This document shows, piece by piece, positions 17,780 through 26,186 of a stretch of 62,472 nucleotides of DNA. Under the pieces are notes generated by a model that was given only the letters and a program-made list of their open reading frames with translations, made no database searches and had not been told where the DNA came from. The translations under genes and the position numbers were made by a program. This DNA is from Cyanobium sp. FACHB-13342 (GTDB lineage: Bacteria > Cyanobacteriota > Cyanobacteriia > PCC-6307 > Cyanobiaceae). Where the stretch lies: NCBI RefSeq assembly GCF_014697415.1, contig NZ_JACJRT010000012.1, forward strand, positions 1 through 62,472, in the 5' to 3' direction. Position 1 is the first letter of the stretch. Every line of letters starts with the position of its first letter.

Positions 17780-18036
17780 GGTCATTTGGGTGATAAGGCT
17801 GACCTCACCCCATCTCCCTTACAGGGTCAGGCAGCCACAGGGGCGGTCTGACGGGAGAAACGAACGATGTTGTTCGCTGTTACGGGTTCGCTCTTACCGA
17901 GCAGGCTTCAGTCACCCTCCTCATACCCCGTCGAAACCATTGCAGCCCCGGGATGGGGGAATGGAGCTGAGCGGAATCGAACCGCTGTCCGAAGCACCGG
18001 TGTGAGCCACCTAGTCCGGCCGAAACCGGACTGGTT
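17780..18036 (-). ncRNA. ssrA: Transfer-messenger RNA, circularly permuted two-piece form
   Basis: tmRNA rescues stalled ribosomes and tags their products for proteolysis. In transcript order the 3' (acceptor) half comes first: it ends AGCGGTTCGATTCCGCT (T arm), CAGCTCC and discriminator A. A 12-base spacer (TTCCCCCATCCC) follows, then the 5' (coding) half beginning GGGGCTGCAATGGTTTCGAC. GGGGCTG pairs with CAGCTCC to make the acceptor stem with one G-U pair. The tag frame is 17 codons at 17827-17877: ANNIVRFSRQTAPVAA then TGA. CCA is not encoded. The outer ends are approximate. Such permuted genes, processed into two RNAs, are known from alpha-cyanobacteria. Confidence 0.95.
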
Positions 18037-18068
18037 CATTGTGGCAGCAGGCACGGGCTGACGCAGGG

Positions 18069-19244
18069 GTGGGCATCACCGAACCAGACGCCAAGGCAAT
18101 CAACGGAGTGGCGGTGGTGCCACCGGGCCTCGAGGACGCCGCGGCGGCCGAGCTCACGGCCCTGGGCTGCCGGGCCGTCGCACCCCTGCGCCGGGCCGTG
18201 CGCTTCCAGAGCGACCTGGCTGGCTACTACCGCCTGCACCTGCAGGCCCGGTTGCCCTTCCGGCTGCTGCGGGAGCTGGCCCAGTTTCCCTGCCGGGGCC
18301 GCGACGACCTCTACGACGGCGTGCAGCGCGCCGCCGACTGGGCCCGCTGGCTGCCCCCCGGCACCACCTTCCGGGTGGACGCCACCGGCACGGCACCCGG
18401 ACTGAACCACAGCCACTACAGCGCCCTCCAAGTCAAAAACGCCCTGGTGGATCTGCAGCGCCAGCAGTGGGGCGCCCGTTCCTCGGTCGACCTCGACGAT
18501 CCCGACCTGGCCCTCCACCTCCACCTGGGCGGCGCCGGCAGCCGGGACGGCAGCACGGCCACCCTCAGCCTCGATGGCAGCGGCGGCAGCCTGCACCGCC
18601 GCGGCTACCGGGCCGCCATGGGTCTGGCGCCGCTCAAGGAAAACCTCGCCGCCGGCCTGATCGCCCTCACCGGCTGGGATGGCTCGGTGCCCCTGGCCGA
18701 TCCCCTCTGCGGCTCCGGCACCCTGTTGATCGAGGCGGCCTGCCTGGCCCTGGGCAAGGCGCCGGGCCTCGGGCGCCCCTTCGCCCTGGAGCGCTGGCCC
18801 GACTTCAACCCCCAGCTCTGGCAGCAGGAGCGGGAGGCCGCCGCCGCCCTCGCCCTCCCGCCTGAAGCCCCCCTGGCCCCGATCGTGGGGATGGAGCAGG
18901 ACAGGGGGGTGCTGGAGCAGGCCCGCCACAACGCCAAGGCCGCCGGCGTGACCGCGGCCCTCGATCTGCGCCAGGGCGACTGCCGCGACTTTGAGCCGCC
19001 GCCCGACCCCGGGATCCTGGTGTGCAATCCGCCCTACGGCGAGCGCCTCGGCGAAACGGATGCCCTCGAGCCCCTCTACGCCGACCTGGGGCGGATGGTG
19101 AAGGAGCGCTGCAGCGGCTGGAGCCTGTGGCTGCTCAGCGGCAACCCCGAGCTCACCGGGGCCCTGAAGATGAAGGCCAGCCGCCGCATCCCGATCAGCA
19201 ACGGCGGCATCGACTGCCGCTGGCTGCACTACGAAATCCGCTGA
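18069..19244 (+). CDS. THUMP-domain 23S rRNA guanine-N2 methyltransferase, RlmL N-terminal type
   Basis: A protein of about 391 residues. A ferredoxin-like plus THUMP RNA-binding region (residues about 10-160) is followed by a Rossmann methyltransferase with DPLCGSGTLLIEAA and the catalytic motif CNPPYGERLG, typical of N2-guanine RNA methylases. It matches the first half of E. coli RlmL, which makes m2G2445; the second RlmL domain is absent. The GTG chosen avoids overlap with ssrA; an earlier in-frame ATG (18039) would run into the presumed tmRNA promoter region. Confidence 0.87.
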   Translation: MGITEPDAKAINGVAVVPPGLEDAAAAELTALGCRAVAPLRRAVRFQSDLAGYYRLHLQARLPFRLLRELAQFPCRGRDDLYDGVQRAADWARWLPPGTTFRVDATGTAPGLNHSHYSALQVKNALVDLQRQQWGARSSVDLDDPDLALHLHLGGAGSRDGSTATLSLDGSGGSLHRRGYRAAMGLAPLKENLAAGLIALTGWDGSVPLADPLCGSGTLLIEAACLALGKAPGLGRPFALERWPDFNPQLWQQEREAAAALALPPEAPLAPIVGMEQDRGVLEQARHNAKAAGVTAALDLRQGDCRDFEPPPDPGILVCNPPYGERLGETDALEPLYADLGRMVKERCSGWSLWLLSGNPELTGALKMKASRRIPISNGGIDCRWLHYEIR

Positions 19245-19251
19245 CCGCCCC

Positions 19252-19995
19252 ATGCTGATTCCCCTGCTGCTAGCTGGAATCCTGATGGGCCTGCCCGCGC
19301 AGGCCAACCCCAGCCAGCCGATGGCCCGCTACTTCGGCATGCGCCATGGCGAGAGCGTGCCCTCCTCCCAGCAACGGATCTGCAGCGCCATGGCCGCAGG
19401 GATCGATCCCCGCAACGGGCTCACGGAGCGGGGGCGGCACGAGGCCCAGGAGTCCAGCGATGCCTGGATTGCCGCCCATGGCGACACCATCCGCAGGGCC
19501 TGGCAGCAGGGAGAACTGTGGATTGTCAGCTCGCCGTTCAGCCGCAGCCGCGAAACGGCAGAAATCCTGGTGGCGCGGCTGCAGCACTGGCAACGCCAGC
19601 AGGCCCCGACCCTGGAGATTCGCCTCGAAGCCGACCTGCGGGAGCGGGATTTCGGCCGCCTGGAAGGCCAGAGTCCGAGCGGGCCCCTCTACCGCCGCGT
19701 CTGGGACCAGGACGCCATCGACCCCGAAGGAACCCCCTGGGGCGTGGAGAGCGCCGCCGCGGTGCAGCGGCGCAGTGCTGCCCTGATCGCCCGGCTGGAA
19801 CGGGAGGCCGCGGCCAATCCAGACCGGGTCACGGTGCTGGTGTCCCACGGCGACACCCTGAAAATCCTGCAGACCAGCGCCCAGGGCCAGAGCGCCGCCG
19901 CCCATCAGGACGCCAGCCAGGTGAAGCCCTTCCACACCGGAGAGATCCGGGCCCTGATCTGGGCCCGGCCACCGGCAGCGACTACCGGGCCCTAG
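19252..19995 (+). CDS. Exported histidine phosphatase family protein
   Basis: A 247-residue protein of the phosphoglycerate-mutase-like superfamily. Residues 1-18 look like a signal peptide (LLLAGILMGLPAQA). The catalytic motif appears as MRHGES rather than the usual LxRHGE, the second Arg lies in SSPFSRSRET, and the second His in VLVSHGDTL. An acid residue sits in ERDFGRLEG. Substrate unknown. Its start is seven bases after the RlmL-like stop, and its stop overlaps the convergent neighbour by four bases. Confidence 0.84.
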   Translation: MLIPLLLAGILMGLPAQANPSQPMARYFGMRHGESVPSSQQRICSAMAAGIDPRNGLTERGRHEAQESSDAWIAAHGDTIRRAWQQGELWIVSSPFSRSRETAEILVARLQHWQRQQAPTLEIRLEADLRERDFGRLEGQSPSGPLYRRVWDQDAIDPEGTPWGVESAAAVQRRSAALIARLEREAAANPDRVTVLVSHGDTLKILQTSAQGQSAAAHQDASQVKPFHTGEIRALIWARPPAATTGP

Positions 19996-20405
19996 CGACC
20001 CAGCACCGCCTTGGTGGTCTTGCTCAGGCCGGCGATGGTCTGGGGCAGGTAGGGCCCCTTGAGCAGCTGGCCGCCCACCCGCACGAACACCCCGGCCAGC
20101 ACCAGATCCAGGGCGGCCACGGCCAGGGCGGCATGGATCCAGCTCAGTCCCTGGGCCCCGTGCAGCCACAGCAGCAGGGCCAGCTCGGCGCCGATGAGGG
20201 CCAGGAGCAGCAGTGCCAGTCCGCCACTGATCAGCAGGGCCCCGCTGATCAGGCGCCGCTTCTCCCGATCCACCTCCTGCAGGGCAATGCGCACGTGCAG
20301 GTCCATCACCGAGGTCATCAGGGCGCCAACCCGGCCCGCCGCCACCCGGGCCACACCGCTGCGCCGCTCTTCCGGGGGCTGGCCCGACCCGTTCGACTCC
20401 GTCAT
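19992..20405 (-). CDS. Phage-holin-superfamily-like small membrane protein
   Basis: A 137-residue protein with an amphipathic N-terminus and two strong hydrophobic segments (LISGALLISGGLALLLLALIGAE region and HAALAVAALDLVLAGVFV). The layout, with a helix GALMTSVMDLHVRIALQEVDREKRR before the first segment, matches the putative Holin-X (PF07332) family found widely in bacterial chromosomes. Function unknown; not evidence of prophage. It overlaps the upstream DUF883-like gene by four bases. Confidence 0.72.
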   Translation of the reverse strand: MTESNGSGQPPEERRSGVARVAAGRVGALMTSVMDLHVRIALQEVDREKRRLISGALLISGGLALLLLALIGAELALLLWLHGAQGLSWIHAALAVAALDLVLAGVFVRVGGQLLKGPYLPQTIAGLSKTTKAVLGR

Positions 20406-20824
20406 GCCGAGCGCCGCCCCGAGGCCAGCAGCAGACCCAGCACCACCCCCACGCCCGCAGCGATGCCGATCGCCATCAAGGGGCGCTCCCGCACCGGCTT
20501 CTCAATCCGCGGCCGCAGGCTGGCATTGAGCTCATCCAACAGGCTCTCCAACTGGGCCTCGATCGGCGCCAAGTTGTCCGCCAGGCGACTGGTCTGGCCG
20601 CTGGCCACCTCCAGCAGCTCCCACAACTGGTCTTTCACCACAGCGGCGGTGCGGCCGGTCTGGCTGGCGATCACCTCCGCCACCTCGTCGAAGCTGCCCC
20701 GGGTGGCCTCCAGGGTCTGGCGGGCCACGGCGGGCCACTCCCGCTGAATGGTGGGGATCAGCGTCTCAAAGCGTTCACGAAAGCCCTCGGGGCTCGGCGC
20801 ACGGGGAGGCGTTTCGGCGGTCAT
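20402..20824 (-). CDS. DUF883 / ElaB-YqjD-like membrane-anchored protein
   Basis: A 140-residue protein, mostly charged alpha-helix, ending with RPLMAIGIAAGVGVVLGLLL and a basic tail. This tail-anchored layout is that of ElaB/YqjD proteins, some of which bind ribosomes at the inner membrane. Identity is by layout plus the RERPLMAIGIAAGVGVVLG motif. The start MTAETPPRAP is the first ATG with a sensible N-terminus. It is coupled to the next gene (ATGA overlap) and divergent from smc. Confidence 0.75.
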   Translation of the reverse strand: MTAETPPRAPSPEGFRERFETLIPTIQREWPAVARQTLEATRGSFDEVAEVIASQTGRTAAVVKDQLWELLEVASGQTSRLADNLAPIEAQLESLLDELNASLRPRIEKPVRERPLMAIGIAAGVGVVLGLLLASGRRSA

Positions 20825-20922
20825 GGGAGAGGGGCGACAACGCAGCTCAGCCTTCAAGGTAAGGAGGGGGTTGAGCTTTCGAAACCCTCCGCTACATTTC
20901 TGCTGCTCGGCGCACGGGCCTG

Positions 20923-23900
20923 TTGGTTCACATCAATCAGGTCGAGCTCACCCACTTCAAGTCCTTCGGCGGCTCGATCTCGATCCCGCTGGACGAAGGC
21001 TTCACCGTGGTCACCGGCCCGAACGGCTCCGGCAAGAGCAACATCCTCGATGCCGTGTTGTTCTGCCTTGGGCTGGCCAGCAGCCGGGGCATGCGGGCCG
21101 ACCGCCTCCCAGATCTGATCAACAGCGCCATGCTGCGCGAGGGCAAGGCCGCCGAAACCTCGGTGAGCGTGCGCTTCGACCTGAGCGACTGGCAACCCGA
21201 CGAGGCGGAGGCCGGCCTGGAGCCCCCCGAGGAGGGTCCCTGGATCCGCCCAGGCCAGAAGGACTGGACCGTGAGCCGGCGCCTGCGGGTGGCACCGGGC
21301 GGTACCTACGCCAGCAGCTTCAGTGCCGACGGCGTGCCCTGCAACCTGCAGCAGCTGCAGGGCCAGCTGCGGCGCCTGCGGGTGGATCCGGAGGGCAGCA
21401 ACGTGGTGATGCAGGGCGACGTGACCCGCATCGTCTCGATGAGCGCCCGGGACCGCCGCGGCATCATCGATGAGCTGGCCGGCGTGGCCCTGTTCGACAG
21501 CCGCATCGAGCAGACCCGCGGCAAACTCGACGAGGTGCAGGAGCGCCAGGAGCGCTGCAGCATCGTGCAGCAGGAGCTGCTGAGCTCCCGCCAGAAACTG
21601 GAGCGCGACTGTGCCAAAGCCCGCACCTACCAGGACCTGCGCCAGCGCCACCAGACCGGCCGGCTGCAGGAACAGGTGCTGGCCTTCGAGGCAGCCCAGG
21701 CGGGCCTGGCGACGCTGCAGCGCCGCCGCGAGGCCCTCACGGCCCAGCAACAGGCTGAGCGCGACGCGATCGCCGCCGGTGAAGAGGCCCTGACTGCCGC
21801 CGCCGCAGCCCTGGAACAGCTCCAAGCCGAGGTGAAGGCCCTCGGCGAAGACCAGCTGATCGCCGTGCAGGCGGAGCTGGCGGGGTTGGAGGCCAGTGGC
21901 CGCGAACTGGCGCGTCAGGCGGAAAAACACCAGCTCGATGCCGAAGCCCTGCAGCGGCAGCGCCAGGAACTGGCCCACAACCAGGGCGAACTGCGGCGGC
22001 AGCAGGGAAGCCTGGAGAGCAGCTCCGACCAAGCGGCCCTGGAGGCCGCCGAGGAGGCCTGCCGCAACGGCGAAGCCGCCGTGGAGCTCTCCCGCCGTCG
22101 CCTCGGCGAGGTGGCTGGCCGCTCCGGCAGCTGGCTCGAGGAGCAACAGCAGCGCAGCCTTGCCCGCCAGCAACTCGCCGAGCAATTGGGGCCCCTGGAG
22201 GCGGAACGCCAGCAGCTGCAGGAACGGCTGCGGCAGCACCAGGAGCGGCTGGCGGAACTGCAGCAGGAGGAGCAGCAGGAGGGCCTCAGCCAGCGCAGCG
22301 GCCAGCAGCAGCTGGAGGCCACCGAGAGCGCCTGGCAGCAGGTGCTGGAAGCCACCCGCCTGGAGCAACAGCAGGTGCAGGAGCTGGCCGAAGCCCTGGC
22401 CCTGCAGCAGCGCACCCGCAGCCGGCTGGAGCAGGAGCAAACCCAGCTGGAGCGGGAGATCGCCCGGCTCGACAGCCGCCGCGAGACCCTGCAGGAAAGC
22501 CGCGGCACCGGCGCCCTGCGGGTGTTGCTCGAAGCCGGCCTCGACGGCATCCACGGCCCGGTGGCCCAGCTGGGCGAAGTGGAAGAGCGGGTGCGCCTGG
22601 CGCTGGAAGTGGCCGCCGGCGGTCGCCTGGGCCAGGTGGTGGTCGACGACGACCGCATCGCCGCCCGGGCCATTGAGCTGCTCAAAACCCGCCGGGCCGG
22701 GCGGCTCACCTTCCTGCCGCTCAACAAGATCCGGGGGGGAGCCGGGGGCGGCAGCGCCAGTGCGGGAGCGGCCCTGCAGCGGGGCGACAGCGGGGCCGGC
22801 GGGGCCGGTCGCCTTGGCAAGGCGGTGGATCTGGTGCGCCACGAGCCCGTCTATGCCGAGGTGTTCCGCTACGTGTTCGGCGACACCCTGGTGTTCGACA
22901 CCCTGGCCAATGCCCGGCGGGAGCTCGGGCGCTGCCGGGCGGTGACCCTCGAGGGAGACCTGCTGGAAAAGAGTGGCGCCATGACCGGTGGCAGCCTGCA
23001 GCAACGCGGCAGCCAGCTCAGCTTCGGCCGCGCCCAGGAGGGGGATGAGGCCGCGCCCCTGCGGCAGCGGCTGCTGGAGCTGGGCGAGAGCCTGCTGGCC
23101 TGCCGCCGCAAGGAGGCCGAACTGGGCCAGCAACTCGAGGCCCTGCGCCCCCAGCTGCTGGAGCACCAGCAACGGCAGGCTGCCCTGGAGGCCGAACGCA
23201 GCGCCGCCCAGCGGGCCCTGGCCCCCCAGCTGCAGCGCCAGCAGCAACTGGGGGACCGCCTGAGCCAGCTGCAGGAGGCGCTGGGGACCGATCTGCGGCG
23301 CCAGCAGGAGCTGGAGGCGCTGCTGGCGCCCCTTCAACAGCAGCGGACCGCCCTGGAGCAGGCCGAGGCCGCCGTCCAGGCCTCGGGCGATTCCGCCCGC
23401 TGGCAAGGGCTGCAAAGTGAACTGGAAGCGGCCGATACGGCCCTGGCCACCGCCCGCCACCAGCGGGATGGGCTGCTGGCCGCCCGACGGGAGCGGGCCC
23501 TGGCCGCCGAGCGGCTGCGCAACCAACTCGATGCCCTCGGCGCCGATGAGCAGCGCCTGGTGGCCGCCGTCCAGGCCCTGGTGGCGGAGCGGGCCCGCTG
23601 GAAGGAGCAGCAGCAGGCCGACCAGGAACGCCGCACCGCCCTGGAAACCCAGCAGCAGGACCTGCAGACCCGCTTCGGCGAGCGGCGGCGGGCCCGCGAT
23701 GGCGCCGAAGCCCAGCTGGCCGCCCAGCGCCAGGCCCTGCAGCAGAAGCAGTGGGAGGTGCAGCGGCTGGGCGAGGAGCTGGAGTCGCTGGCCGAACAGC
23801 AGCGCGGCGACCAGCTGCGCCTGGCCCAACTCGAGCGGGAGCTGCCCGATCCCCTGCCGGAGATCCCCGAGGAAGTGCGGGAGGCGGGTCTGGAGGCCCT

Positions 23901-24534
23901 GCAGGCCGAGCTGCGCAGCCTGCAGGCGCGGATGGAGGCCCTCGAACCGGTGAACATGCTGGCCCTCGAGGAGCTCGAGCAGCTGGAAACCCGGCTGGCG
24001 GAACTGGCGGAGCGGCTGGAGGTGCTCAGCAAGGAGCGCGAAGAGCTGCTGCTGCGCATCGAAACCGTGGCCACCCTGCGCCAGGAGGCCTTCCTGGAAG
24101 CCTTCACGGCGGTGGACGGCCACTTCCGCACGATTTTCGAAGGCCTCTCCGATGGCGAAGGCCACCTGCAGCTGGAAAACCCCGAAGCCCCCCTGGAGGG
24201 GGGGCTCACCCTGGTGGCCCATCCGAAGGGCAAGGCGGTGCGCCGGCTCAATGCCATGAGCGGCGGCGAGAAATCGCTCACGGCCCTCAGCTTCCTGTTT
24301 GCCCTGCAGCGGTTCCGGCCGTCGCCCTTCTATGCCCTCGACGAGGTGGACAGCTTCCTCGATGGGGTCAACGTGGAGCGCCTGGCCGCCCTGATCGCCA
24401 GCCAGGCCGACCAGGCCCAGTTCATGGTGGTGAGTCACCGGCGCCCGATGATCGCTGCCGCCACCCGCACCATCGGCGTCACCCAGGCCCGGGGGGCCCA
24501 CACCCAGGTGGTCGGTTTACCGCCCGCCGCCTGA
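20923..24534 (+). CDS. smc: Chromosome segregation ATPase SMC
   Basis: A 1203-residue condensin subunit. The N-terminal head has Walker A GPNGSGKSN; two long Gln/Glu/Arg-rich coiled coils flank the hinge (about residues 530-690, with GPVAQLGEVEERVRLALE and a conserved GALMTGG-type stretch DLLEKSGAMTGG); the C-terminal head has the signature MSGGEKSLTAL and Walker B ALDEVDSFLD. A Gly/Ala/Ser-rich insertion of about 25 residues lies in the hinge after LTFLPLNKIRGG. The start is TTG in front of the conserved VHINQVELTHFKSF. Confidence 0.97.
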   Translation: MVHINQVELTHFKSFGGSISIPLDEGFTVVTGPNGSGKSNILDAVLFCLGLASSRGMRADRLPDLINSAMLREGKAAETSVSVRFDLSDWQPDEAEAGLEPPEEGPWIRPGQKDWTVSRRLRVAPGGTYASSFSADGVPCNLQQLQGQLRRLRVDPEGSNVVMQGDVTRIVSMSARDRRGIIDELAGVALFDSRIEQTRGKLDEVQERQERCSIVQQELLSSRQKLERDCAKARTYQDLRQRHQTGRLQEQVLAFEAAQAGLATLQRRREALTAQQQAERDAIAAGEEALTAAAAALEQLQAEVKALGEDQLIAVQAELAGLEASGRELARQAEKHQLDAEALQRQRQELAHNQGELRRQQGSLESSSDQAALEAAEEACRNGEAAVELSRRRLGEVAGRSGSWLEEQQQRSLARQQLAEQLGPLEAERQQLQERLRQHQERLAELQQEEQQEGLSQRSGQQQLEATESAWQQVLEATRLEQQQVQELAEALALQQRTRSRLEQEQTQLEREIARLDSRRETLQESRGTGALRVLLEAGLDGIHGPVAQLGEVEERVRLALEVAAGGRLGQVVVDDDRIAARAIELLKTRRAGRLTFLPLNKIRGGAGGGSASAGAALQRGDSGAGGAGRLGKAVDLVRHEPVYAEVFRYVFGDTLVFDTLANARRELGRCRAVTLEGDLLEKSGAMTGGSLQQRGSQLSFGRAQEGDEAAPLRQRLLELGESLLACRRKEAELGQQLEALRPQLLEHQQRQAALEAERSAAQRALAPQLQRQQQLGDRLSQLQEALGTDLRRQQELEALLAPLQQQRTALEQAEAAVQASGDSARWQGLQSELEAADTALATARHQRDGLLAARRERALAAERLRNQLDALGADEQRLVAAVQALVAERARWKEQQQADQERRTALETQQQDLQTRFGERRRARDGAEAQLAAQRQALQQKQWEVQRLGEELESLAEQQRGDQLRLAQLERELPDPLPEIPEEVREAGLEALQAELRSLQARMEALEPVNMLALEELEQLETRLAELAERLEVLSKEREELLLRIETVATLRQEAFLEAFTAVDGHFRTIFEGLSDGEGHLQLENPEAPLEGGLTLVAHPKGKAVRRLNAMSGGEKSLTALSFLFALQRFRPSPFYALDEVDSFLDGVNVERLAALIASQADQAQFMVVSHRRPMIAAATRTIGVTQARGAHTQVVGLPPAA

Positions 24535-24602
24535 GACACCCCTTCCCCGGCGGGCCAGGTGGGTCACAATGGGCCGACTGGGCCACGGACACGACCCGTT
24601 CT

Positions 24603-25706
24603 TTGACCTCCTCCATTCCCCCCTCTGCTGATCTCGGATCAGCCGCTGCCCCCAGTGATCGCCTCTGGTTGCGCTCCGAGCTGATGGGCACCCAGGTGAT
24701 CACCCGTGACACCGGCCGGCGGCTGGGCGTCGTGGGCGAGGTGGTGGTGGACATCGACCGGCGCGAGGTGGTGGCCTTGGGGCTGCGCGACAACCCCCTG
24801 ACCCGTTTTCTGCCCGGTCTGCCCCGCTGGATGCCCCTGGATCGGATCCGCCAAGTGGGCGACGTGATCCTGGTGGATTCGGTCGATTCCCTCGCCGAGG
24901 CCTTTAATCCCGACCGCTACAGCAAGGTGATCAACTGCCAGGTGATCACCGAAGCGGGCGATCAGCTGGGGCGGGTGCTGGGGTTCAGCTTCGACATCGA
25001 AACCGGCGAACTGGCCACCCTGGTGATCGGGGCCCTGGGGGTGCCGCTGCTGGGCGAGGGCGTGCTGAGCACCTGGGAGCTCACGGTCGAGGAGATCGTC
25101 AGCAGCGGTCCCGACCGGATCATCGTGTACGAAGGGGCCGAAGAGAAACTCAAGCAACTGGGCTCGGGCCTGCTGGAAAAACTGGGGATCGGCGGGCCCA
25201 GCTGGGAGCAGGAGGAACGGGAACGGTTCCGCAGTGGCATGGTGCCGGTGGAGAACCAATTGGCCGCTGGCCAGCCGGCGGTGCAGGAGCAGCGCCGCAT
25301 CCAACCGGCCACCAGCCGGGCCTTTGAGCCCGAGGACGAGCTCGATTACGTGGAGCTGGACGCCCAGCGCCAACGGGAACCGCTGCGCCAGCGCCGCTAT
25401 CTCGATGAGGAGGAGTCCCGCTACGAGCGCACCCGGTACGAACCATCCCGGTACCAGGAATCCGACGACCTGGACAGCCGGGACGACGACAGCCGCTTCA
25501 GCAGCCCCAGGCGCCCCCTGGAGCCCGAACCCCTCGCCCCCGAATCCCGCTTCTCCGAGCCCCGCCCGCTTGAGCCCAGGCCAGTGGAGCGCCGGCCGTT
25601 GGAGGCCCGGCAACCGGAGCGACGCCCCGCCCCCAGCCCCTACCGCGAGCCGCTGGATGTGGACGCCGAAGACCTGCCCAGCAACGACCTCGACGACCCC
25701 TGGTGA
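24603..25706 (+). CDS. PRC-barrel domain protein with disordered tail
   Basis: A protein of about 367 residues. Two PRC-barrel modules follow each other: residues about 18-90 (GTQVITRDTGRRLGVVGEV) and about 98-190 (KVINCQVITEAGDQLGRVLG). The remaining half is low complexity, rich in Arg, Glu and Pro (RYERTRYEPSRYQESDD and repeated RPLEPEP-like blocks), clearly disordered. PRC-barrels serve in RNA processing (RimM) and photosynthetic reaction centres; the role of this cyanobacterial type is unknown. The TTG start is chosen because no ATG lies before the first barrel. It is 68 bases after smc. Confidence 0.82.
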   Translation: MTSSIPPSADLGSAAAPSDRLWLRSELMGTQVITRDTGRRLGVVGEVVVDIDRREVVALGLRDNPLTRFLPGLPRWMPLDRIRQVGDVILVDSVDSLAEAFNPDRYSKVINCQVITEAGDQLGRVLGFSFDIETGELATLVIGALGVPLLGEGVLSTWELTVEEIVSSGPDRIIVYEGAEEKLKQLGSGLLEKLGIGGPSWEQEERERFRSGMVPVENQLAAGQPAVQEQRRIQPATSRAFEPEDELDYVELDAQRQREPLRQRRYLDEEESRYERTRYEPSRYQESDDLDSRDDDSRFSSPRRPLEPEPLAPESRFSEPRPLEPRPVERRPLEARQPERRPAPSPYREPLDVDAEDLPSNDLDDPW

Positions 25707-25716
25707 TTCCGGGCGC

Positions 25717-26160
25717 TCAGCGCGCCTTGAAGGCCAGGGACGCCGAGTTGACGCAATGGCGCTGCCCGGTGGGGGCCGGACCGTCGTTGAACACATGCCC
25801 GAGGTGGGCATCGCAGTTGGCACAGCGGATCTCGGTGCGAACCATGCCGTGGGAACTGTCGGTGTGGGTGCTGATGGCCCCTGAACTCACCCCATCCCAG
25901 AAGCTGGGCCAGCCGGTGCCGGAGTCAAATTTGGTGGCACTGCTGTACAGCTCGGCGTCACAGCAGATGCAGTGGTACATCCCCGTGCCCTTGTGGTTCC
26001 AGTAGGCACCGGTAAAGGCTCGCTCGGTGCCGCCCTGCCGGGCGATCCGGAACTGCTCAGGGGTGAGCTTTTGGCGCCACTGCTCCTCAGAGGCACCCCG
26101 AGCCAGGCCGCTGTCGAGCCCACAGGCCGAGGGGTCGGGGGCGCTGGCGGCGTCAGCCAT
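25717..26160 (-). CDS. msrB: Peptide-methionine (R)-S-oxide reductase MsrB
   Basis: A 147-residue enzyme that reduces methionine-R-sulfoxide in proteins. The zinc site is two CxxC pairs (CICC and CANC), the family motif GTGWPSFW is present, and the catalytic Cys is in RHCVNSASL. No secretion signal is seen, so it is cytosolic. An in-frame TTG eight codons upstream is possible, but the ATG is preferred. The stop is 11 bases from the convergent PRC-barrel gene. Confidence 0.95.
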   Translation of the reverse strand: MADAASAPDPSACGLDSGLARGASEEQWRQKLTPEQFRIARQGGTERAFTGAYWNHKGTGMYHCICCDAELYSSATKFDSGTGWPSFWDGVSSGAISTHTDSSHGMVRTEIRCANCDAHLGHVFNDGPAPTGQRHCVNSASLAFKAR

Positions 26161-26186
26161 CGGACCATCAAAAAACTGAGCCAACC

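Noticed and set aside
17867-18061. Short frame over the tmRNA gene
   Set aside because: It overlaps the clear tmRNA on the other strand and has no protein family support.
19992-20824. Holin-like gene as a sign of a prophage
   Set aside because: The family is widespread in chromosomes, and no phage structural, integrase or lysis genes lie nearby.
20854-24501. A 1215-codon open frame on the strand opposite smc
   Set aside because: It is antisense to a full-length SMC with all motifs; its product is Gln/Leu/His low-complexity, typical of high-G+C shadow frames.
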